A DNA stretch of 6,042 nt. Source: Campylobacterales bacterium. GTDB taxonomy: Bacteria; Campylobacterota; Campylobacteria; Campylobacterales; QNZT01. The position numbers and the translations under genes are program-made. Below, piece by piece: positions 1 to 3,732 of this stretch. The notes under the pieces are model-generated. The model did no database searches. It saw nothing but the letters and a program-made list of their open reading frames with translations, and had not been told where the DNA came from. Location of the stretch: positions 4,020 to 10,061 of the forward strand of contig JALWRO010000034.1 of assembly GCA_027080605.1 (NCBI GenBank), read 5' to 3'. How positions within the stretch are numbered: position 1 is the stretch's first letter; each line of letters begins with the position of its first letter.

Positions 1-337
1 TGTCCAGCACCGCGACAATATCGTGCCCATCCGCTTCGATATCCATAATATGGTTGTTGTTCTCTTCGAGTTTCTCCATAATCTCCGTGGCTTTTTTCTC
101 GGAGTCTTTGGTCACGTCATCCAGTTGATTGACTACTTTGTGATCCTCTGTCGGCGGCGGGGGCGGCCATTTGTTGGAAGTATCAATCTTGAAATTGTTT
201 TCGTCGATAACAACTATTCCCTCTTTTTCTTTACCATCTTCTTCAGATTCTGCAGTACTACCCTCTGCTTCATCGAGCACTTCAAGTTCATCATCCAAAT
301 CACCTGCCATCAATGCATCTAACTCTTCTTGTGTCAT
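1..337 (-). CDS. cheZ: CheZ-like chemotaxis protein phosphatase, N-terminal part (C-terminus beyond the left edge)
   Basis: Seen: 112 codons, open at the left edge, starting at ATG 337-335 with AAAGGAG five bases upstream (343-349). It begins MTQEELDALMAGDLDDELEV, continues through a very acidic, probably disordered stretch (about residues 14-46), and reaches a W-P-P-P-P-P tract (57-62) followed by TEDHKVVNQLDDVT (63-76) and the start of a helical region (77-112). Known: the remote CheZ proteins of Campylobacterota (the HP0170 and Cj0700 type) have an acidic N-terminus, a proline-rich linker and a helical CheZ core that dephosphorylates CheY-P in the cytoplasm. The catalytic Asp/Gln helix would lie beyond the window, so activity cannot be judged. 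The first ten residues resemble the CheY-P-binding peptide of FliM/FliY (consensus near SQEEIDALL), so a flagellar switch protein was considered, but the proline/VVNQLDDVT block favours CheZ. It is the second gene of a minus-strand pair. Confidence 0.72.
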   Translation of the reverse strand, partial: MTQEELDALMAGDLDDELEVLDEAEGSTAESEEDGKEKEGIVVIDENNFKIDTSNKWPPPPPTEDHKVVNQLDDVTKDSEKKATEIMEKLEENNNHIMDIEADGHDIVAVLD

Positions 338-352
338 TCTCTCTCCTTTATA

Positions 353-613
353 CTATGCAAATGCTTCCAGAAGTTCACGAACCTCTTTGTGCGTCACTAC
401 GGCACGTGTATCTGCCGCGCTTGTTTCATATTTTCGAAACTCCGTTGCAACCAGACGTTTACGGCAACCTGCCGCCGTCGACTCGATTTCATGAAGCAGT
501 GCACCGATTGTCTCTGCTCTTTGTAACGGCTGCTCTTCGAGTATAACAGACAGCCTGGCAACATCGTTTTCAATCGACACCAGATCCCATATAATCTCTT
601 CCCTGTTTTTCAT
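353..613 (-). CDS. Hypothetical 86-residue helical protein upstream of cheZ-like gene
   Basis: I do not recognise this protein. Seen: an 86-codon frame from ATG 613-611 to TAG 355-353. An in-frame TTG at 622-620 would lengthen it by three residues, but AGGA abuts that codon directly, whereas it lies nine bases before the ATG, so the ATG is preferred. The sequence is rich in Glu, Ala, Leu and Arg, has one Cys (in AAGCRKRL), no signal peptide and no membrane segment. It looks almost wholly alpha-helical, roughly two or three amphipathic helices, and is likely cytoplasmic. The stop is 15 bases before the cheZ-like start and overlaps the approach to its ribosome binding site, so the two are probably co-transcribed and translationally linked. 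That hints at a chemotaxis or motility role, but this is inference from position only. Codon use resembles the neighbours, and opposite-strand frames are shorter or less protein-like. Confidence 0.65.
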   Translation of the reverse strand: MKNREEIIWDLVSIENDVARLSVILEEQPLQRAETIGALLHEIESTAAGCRKRLVATEFRKYETSAADTRAVVTHKEVRELLEAFA

Positions 614-628
614 CTCTAACAATCCTGT

Positions 629-636
629 GTTATACT
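629..636. promoter_or_regulatory. Overlapping divergent -10 boxes for the 86-aa/cheZ pair and hisJ
   Basis: The eight bases GTTATACT contain TATACT (631-636) on the plus strand and TATAAC (629-634) on the minus strand, each five of six matches to TATAAT. The plus-strand box would give an untranslated leader of about 43 bases before hisJ, and the minus-strand box a very short leader (roughly 10 bases) before the 86-residue gene. Neither has a convincing -35 box, which is usual for Campylobacterota. The whole spacer between the two starts is only 72 bases, so both promoters must lie close together, but the exact boxes are inferred. Confidence 0.42.
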
Positions 637-674
637 TGCTGTTTAGATCGACATTTTCAAAATTTGCTTAAATA

Positions 675-688
675 AAGGAAAAGATTTG
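675..688 (+). promoter_or_regulatory. Ribosome binding site fixing the TTG start of hisJ
   Basis: AAGGA at 675-679 is followed by six bases and the codon TTG at 686. The downstream residues at once form the conserved DLHNH motif, so this rare start codon is required. TTG may hold translation at a modest level. Confidence 0.75.
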
Positions 689-1465
689 AGAGTAGATTTA
701 CATAACCACACTACTTTATGTAACCATGCCGAAGGGGAGATGTACCAGTATATTGAAAAGGCGATCACTTCCGGTACGGAATATTTCGGCTTCAGCGAAC
801 ACGCCCCGATGGATTTTGACCAAAAATACCGCATGCGGTTTGACCAGATGGCACAGTACAAGCAAAACCTGCTTACCCTTAAAGAGCGGTATAAAAATGA
901 CATCACCGTTTTAACTGGTCTGGAAGTGGACTATCTGCCCGGGCATATGGACGAGCGTGTTCTGAAAGCAGACGTGGACTATCTTATAGGATCGGTACAC
1001 TTCATCAACGAATGGGGATTTGACAATCCGGAGTTTATCGGCGAATATCAGAACAGAGATATCGATACCATATGGCAGGAGTATTTCGATGCTGTCGAAG
1101 CAATGGCAAAAAGCGGCTATTTCGATATTGTCGGGCATCTGGATTTGATCAAAGTTTTTAACTTTTTACCCCAAAAAGATCTCCGATTAATCGCTAAAAA
1201 CGCACTTCAAGCCATTAAAAAGGCGAACATGGTTGTTGAAATCAATATGTCAGGCTATAGAAAGCCGGTAGCGGAACCCTACCCTTCTCCCCTGCTTCTT
1301 CATGAAATACGACAACTCGATATTCCCGTCACTTTTGGAAGCGATGCCCATAAACCGGAGCAAGTTAGCCTCTATGCAGAGCAGGTTGTTACCCTCGCAA
1401 AAGCCCACGGATTTGACAAATGTGCCGTTTTTAAAGGCAGGGAGAGAGAATTGCTTAATTTTTAA
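686..1465 (+). CDS. hisJ: Histidinol-phosphatase, PHP family
   Basis: Predicted to hydrolyse L-histidinol phosphate to histidinol, the penultimate part of histidine synthesis, in the cytoplasm with a multi-metal centre. Seen: 259 residues, close to the usual HisJ length. PHP metal ligands appear in order: H6 and H8 (DLHNH), H14, E38-H39 (SEHAPMD), E80 (GLEVDY), H105 (GSVHF), H151 (GHLDL), and D220 with H222 (GSDAH). The start is TTG 686-688: AAGGA (675-679) sits six bases upstream, no ATG lies in frame before the H6 motif, and a start further in would remove catalytic histidines. HAPMD, GLEVDY and the WGFD segment after SVHF favour HisJ over the general PHP phosphatase YcdX. It is divergent from the 86-residue gene and ends in a hairpin before glnA. 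A PHP phosphatase with another substrate cannot be fully excluded. Confidence 0.86.
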   Translation: MRVDLHNHTTLCNHAEGEMYQYIEKAITSGTEYFGFSEHAPMDFDQKYRMRFDQMAQYKQNLLTLKERYKNDITVLTGLEVDYLPGHMDERVLKADVDYLIGSVHFINEWGFDNPEFIGEYQNRDIDTIWQEYFDAVEAMAKSGYFDIVGHLDLIKVFNFLPQKDLRLIAKNALQAIKKANMVVEINMSGYRKPVAEPYPSPLLLHEIRQLDIPVTFGSDAHKPEQVSLYAEQVVTLAKAHGFDKCAVFKGRERELLNF

Positions 1466-1475
1466 GCAATATTTT
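1450..1475 (+). terminator. Probable terminator hairpin overlapping the hisJ stop
   Basis: ATTGCTTAA (1450-1458) and TTAAGCAAT (1462-1470) form a perfect nine-pair stem with a TTT loop, followed by ATTTTTAT. The stop codon TAA (1463-1465) lies inside the right arm. The stem is A+T-rich, so termination may be leaky or blocked while ribosomes cover it, allowing some read-through into glnA. Confidence 0.5.
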
Positions 1476-1500
1476 TATCTAAGTTTTTATAAAGATTCGT

Positions 1501-1506
1501 TATAAT
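1501..1506 (+). promoter_or_regulatory. Probable sigma-70 -10 box of glnA
   Basis: A perfect TATAAT lies 32 bases before the glnA ATG, giving a leader of about 25 bases with AGGAG at 1528-1532. Upstream DNA (1471-1492) is T/A-rich with no clear TTGACA, the common Campylobacterota arrangement. No sigma-54 GG/GC element or obvious NtrC palindrome is visible between hisJ and glnA. Confidence 0.6.
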
Positions 1507-1537
1507 ATTGCCACTTTTTAAAAATACAGGAGAAAAA

Positions 1538-2971
1538 ATGGGAAAATTCGTTAACAGTGTAGAAGAGTTTTACAAGTTTTGTGAAGAGAACGAAGTTGAG
1601 TTTGTAGACTTCAGATTTACAGATATCAAAGGTGCATGGCATCATATTTCATACAGAATGAGTGCCGTAAGCGAAGATATGTTAAACGGCGGTATTCCGT
1701 TCGACGGTTCTTCTATCGAAAACTGGCAGCCGATCAACGAATCTGACATGCTTCTGAAACCGGACGTTCCTACAGCATTTATGGATCCGTTCACCGCAGA
1801 TCCTACCATCTGTGTCATCTGTGACGTTTATGATATCTATAAAAATGAACTCTATGCAAAATGCCCGAGAAGTATTGCGAAAAAAGCGCTCAAATACCTC
1901 GAAGAGCAAGGCATCGGTGATGCTGCATATTTTGGACCTGAAAATGAATTTTTCGTCTTTGACGATGTCAAAATCGTAGATCAGGATAACGAGCAGGCAT
2001 TTAAAGTTGAGTCTGACGAAGGACACTGGGCAGACACCAAAGATTACGGTGAGTTCGGAAACATGGGTCACAGACCGAGAATCAAAGGTGGTTACTTCCC
2101 TGTAATGCCTACAGATTCCATGGTTGATCTCAGAGCAGAGATGATGCAGGTACTTGAAGAGGTCGGTCTCGAAGTCGTTCTCGGACACCACGAAGTGGCA
2201 CAGGCACAGGGCGAGATCGGTGTTGTATTCGGTGATATCATTACAGCGGCGGACAACGTACAAAAATACAAATATGTCGTCAAAATGGTAGCACACCTCA
2301 ACGGTAAAACAGCGACTTTCATGCCAAAACCGATCTACAACGACAACGGTAACGGTATGCACGTACACCAGTCACTCTGGAAAGGCGGCACAAACCTTTT
2401 CTACGAAGAAGGCGCATATGCAAACCTCTCTCAGACTGCACTCAACTATCTGAGCGGTATCTTCAAACACAAAGAAGCGGTAGCGGCGTTTACCAACCCT
2501 TCCACCAACTCTTACAAAAGATTGCTGCCAGGTTTCGAAGCACCGAGAATTTTGACATACTCCAGCCAAAACAGATCTGCAGCATGTCGTATCCCTTACG
2601 GTGCAGGTGAAAAAGCGACCAGAATCGAAACAAGATTCCCGGACAGCTCTTCTTGCCCATATCTTGCATTTACCGTACTGATGATGGCGGGTATCGACGG
2701 TATCAAAAACGGTGGTTATGAGCTGGTCGGACCGGTTAACGAAGATCTCTTCGAACTGACACGTGAAGATCTCAAAGAGCGAAAAATCCCTGAGCTGCCA
2801 AATACACTCAGAGATGCACTCGAAGGTCTCGAGCATGACCATGAGTTCCTTGCACCGGTGATGGATGAAGAGTTCATCAGCACATTTATCGACTATCAGT
2901 TTGAAAGACACGTCATTCCTGTTGAAGGAAGACCGACACCATACGAGTATATTTCTACATACTCTTGCTAA
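1538..2971 (+). CDS. glnA: Type I glutamine synthetase
   Basis: Joins ammonia to glutamate using ATP, giving glutamine; the family works as a cytoplasmic dodecamer. Seen: 477 residues from ATG 1538 (AGGAG six bases before). A TTG at 1508 in the same frame would add ten residues but lies almost on the -10 box, so it is rejected. Family motifs: FDGSSI (55-60), PENEFF (134-139, metal-binding glutamates), HHEVA (217-221), GEIG (225-228), NGNGMHVHQS (270-279, with the ammonia/glutamate-site histidine), NPSTNSYKRLLPGFEAP (320-336), RIETRFPD (362-369). The length and C-terminal region are those of the class regulated by adenylylation in enterics, but the NLYDLP site reads DLFEL here, with F405 in place of the modified tyrosine. 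Helicobacter GlnA is known to share this loss. Flanked by its own promoter and terminator, so probably monocistronic. Confidence 0.97.
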   Translation: MGKFVNSVEEFYKFCEENEVEFVDFRFTDIKGAWHHISYRMSAVSEDMLNGGIPFDGSSIENWQPINESDMLLKPDVPTAFMDPFTADPTICVICDVYDIYKNELYAKCPRSIAKKALKYLEEQGIGDAAYFGPENEFFVFDDVKIVDQDNEQAFKVESDEGHWADTKDYGEFGNMGHRPRIKGGYFPVMPTDSMVDLRAEMMQVLEEVGLEVVLGHHEVAQAQGEIGVVFGDIITAADNVQKYKYVVKMVAHLNGKTATFMPKPIYNDNGNGMHVHQSLWKGGTNLFYEEGAYANLSQTALNYLSGIFKHKEAVAAFTNPSTNSYKRLLPGFEAPRILTYSSQNRSAACRIPYGAGEKATRIETRFPDSSSCPYLAFTVLMMAGIDGIKNGGYELVGPVNEDLFELTREDLKERKIPELPNTLRDALEGLEHDHEFLAPVMDEEFISTFIDYQFERHVIPVEGRPTPYEYISTYSC

Positions 2972-2976
2972 AACGC

Positions 2977-3007
2977 ACATAAAGGGCTTCTGCCCTTTAT
3001 GTTTTTT
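2977..3007 (+). terminator. Strong intrinsic terminator of glnA
   Basis: ACATAAAGGGC (2977-2987) pairs perfectly with GCCCTTTATGT (2992-3002) around a TTCT loop, and the right arm runs into six Ts (3002-3007). It starts six bases after the glnA stop codon. Confidence 0.93.
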
Positions 3008-3027
3008 CTTCCTCCTCCTGCCCTCTT

Positions 3028-3049
3028 TTTCACAATAATTTCACATTAC
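3028..3049 (+). repeat. Tandem TTTCACA direct repeat upstream of the comEA-like gene, possible operator
   Basis: TTTCACAAT (3028-3036) and TTTCACATTAC (3039-3049) are direct repeats whose starts are 11 bases apart, one helical turn, just upstream of the -10 box at 3056. This is the layout bound by OmpR/PhoB-type response regulators, and the -35 position of the promoter falls inside it. The regulator is not identifiable from the window. The same two words recur at 3608-3616 and 3640-3650. Confidence 0.35.
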
Positions 3050-3055
3050 TTTAGA

Positions 3056-3061
3056 TATAAT
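3056..3061 (+). promoter_or_regulatory. Probable -10 box of the comEA-like gene
   Basis: Perfect TATAAT, 32 bases before ATG 3094, with AAGGAG at 3083-3088. There is no TTGACA-like -35; the TTTCACA repeats occupy that place, which would suit an activator-dependent promoter. Confidence 0.55.
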
Positions 3062-3093
3062 TTTTTCGAATAATTTATATTTAAGGAGTTTAC

Positions 3094-3570
3094 ATGATCA
3101 AAAAAGTATTTTTACTTTTCGTTTTTACGGCAGTTTCGCTTTTCGCGATGAACTTTCAGACAGCATCCAAAGAGGAGTTGATGAGTATCAAAGGTATCGG
3201 TGAAAAAAGGGCTACCGCTATCATGAAATACCGAAGAACCCATAAAATCAAGTCTGCAGATGATTTGAAAAACATTCCCGGTATCGGTGATGAAATCGCC
3301 AATAATGCCAAAAGAGGCATCAAAAATGCAGATAAAAAAGTCTCCAGAACCAAAAAATCTGTCAAATCAGCCACACGTAAAACCAAAGAACGCACCAAAA
3401 AAGTAAAAGAAAAAAAGGCTAAGACCCTGAAAAAAGTTAAAGAGCAAAAAGGAAAAGTACTCAAAAAAAGCAAGAAAAAAGCCGGAGATTTGACCAAAAG
3501 AGCGGAGAAAAAAGCAAAATCAAAAGCCAAAAAATCACTCAAAAAAGTCAAAGCAAAAGCGAAAAAATAG
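3094..3570 (+). CDS. Exported ComEA-like helix-hairpin-helix DNA-binding protein with lysine-rich tail
   Basis: Probably binds DNA in the periplasm or at the outer face of the inner membrane. Seen: 158 residues; a signal peptide (MIKK, hydrophobic 5-17, likely cleavage after SLFA at 18); a ComEA-type double helix-hairpin-helix domain (about 19-74) with NFQTASKEEL, GIG at 34-36, YR before the second unit and GIG at 63-65; then a tail (77-158) with 37 lysines in 82 residues plus scattered Arg, Ala, Val and Thr, resembling histone H1 tails. Known: ComEA-family proteins capture incoming DNA during natural transformation, and short forms like the first half of this one occur in Campylobacterota. 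The tail is unusual and should add strong, sequence-independent DNA or polyanion binding. The start has AAGGAG five bases upstream. No competence partner lies beside it, so a role in DNA uptake, biofilm DNA binding or envelope binding is unresolved. Confidence 0.8.
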   Translation: MIKKVFLLFVFTAVSLFAMNFQTASKEELMSIKGIGEKRATAIMKYRRTHKIKSADDLKNIPGIGDEIANNAKRGIKNADKKVSRTKKSVKSATRKTKERTKKVKEKKAKTLKKVKEQKGKVLKKSKKKAGDLTKRAEKKAKSKAKKSLKKVKAKAKK

Positions 3571-3576
3571 TTTTCC

Positions 3577-3598
3577 CGGGGAAGATGATACTTCCCCG
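3577..3598 (+). terminator. Hairpin after the comEA-like gene, terminator lacking a U-tract
   Basis: CGGGGAAG (3577-3584) and CTTCCCCG (3591-3598) form a perfect eight-pair G+C-rich stem with an ATGATA loop, seven bases after the stop codon. No T-run follows directly; T-rich stretches come only around 3627-3642. It may stabilise the transcript end or pause polymerase rather than act as a classic intrinsic terminator. Confidence 0.45.
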
Positions 3599-3607
3599 AC
3601 TACCCAC

Positions 3608-3650
3608 TTTCACAATCTAACCTCACTTTTTCTGTTTTTTTTCACATTAC
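3608..3650 (+). repeat. Second TTTCACA repeat pair, upstream of the PAS-GGDEF-EAL gene
   Basis: TTTCACAAT (3608-3616) and TTTCACATTAC (3640-3650) repeat the two words found at 3028-3036 and 3039-3049, in the same order, but 32 bases (about three helical turns) apart. This suggests shared control of the two genes or chance in A+T-rich spacer. The rest of the 162-base gap (3571-3732) holds the hairpin and a possible promoter, and no small gene was seen. Confidence 0.3.
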
Positions 3651-3662
3651 ACCCTGTTTTCA

Positions 3663-3689
3663 TCAAAAAATTTTCATGAAATCCGATAT
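3663..3689 (+). promoter_or_regulatory. Candidate sigma-28 (FliA) promoter of the PAS-GGDEF-EAL gene
   Basis: TCAA (3663-3666), 15 bases, then TCCGATAT (3682-3689) matches nine of twelve positions of the FliA pattern TAAA-N15-GCCGATAA, and CGATAT fits the Campylobacterota -10 form. The leader would be about 35-40 bases. CGATAT also occurs by chance within coding DNA here, so support is weak. An alternative sigma-70 box, TATAAA at 3708, is too close to the ribosome binding site. Confidence 0.28.
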
Positions 3690-3732
3690 ATCACCATACT
3701 AACCAAATATAAACAAAAAAGGTATTAGCACC

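Noticed and set aside
23..546. Several plus-strand frames over the cheZ-like and 86-residue genes
   Set aside because: The minus strand carries better start sites and conserved-looking proteins; the plus frames are Ser/Phe-rich shadows.
1508..1537. TTG 1508 as the glnA start
   Set aside because: It adjoins the -10 box, has no ribosome binding site and adds residues absent from the family; ATG 1538 has AGGAG at correct spacing.
1682..2368. 228-codon minus-strand open frame opposite glnA
   Set aside because: It is antisense to strongly conserved glutamine synthetase motifs, has no ribosome binding site and encodes a Cys/Val/Phe-rich sequence resembling no protein. It is a shadow of glnA codon bias.
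2372..2980. 202-codon minus-strand open frame opposite the glnA 3' half
   Set aside because: Same shadow pattern; it also begins within the glnA terminator stem.
3009..3024. CCTCCTCCTG pyrimidine tract after the glnA terminator
   Set aside because: Short, no repeat partner or gene on either strand; on the minus strand its AGGAGGAGG precedes only the terminator, not a plausible start codon.
3403..3416. A-tract in the comEA-like gene as a phase-variation site
   Set aside because: The runs of A are seven bases or fewer and fit lysine codons, with no single long homopolymer.
3156..3551. 131-codon Phe/Leu-rich minus-strand frame that looks like a membrane protein
   Set aside because: Its hydrophobicity is only the complement of the lysine codons of the comEA-like gene; it has no ribosome binding site and no promoter.
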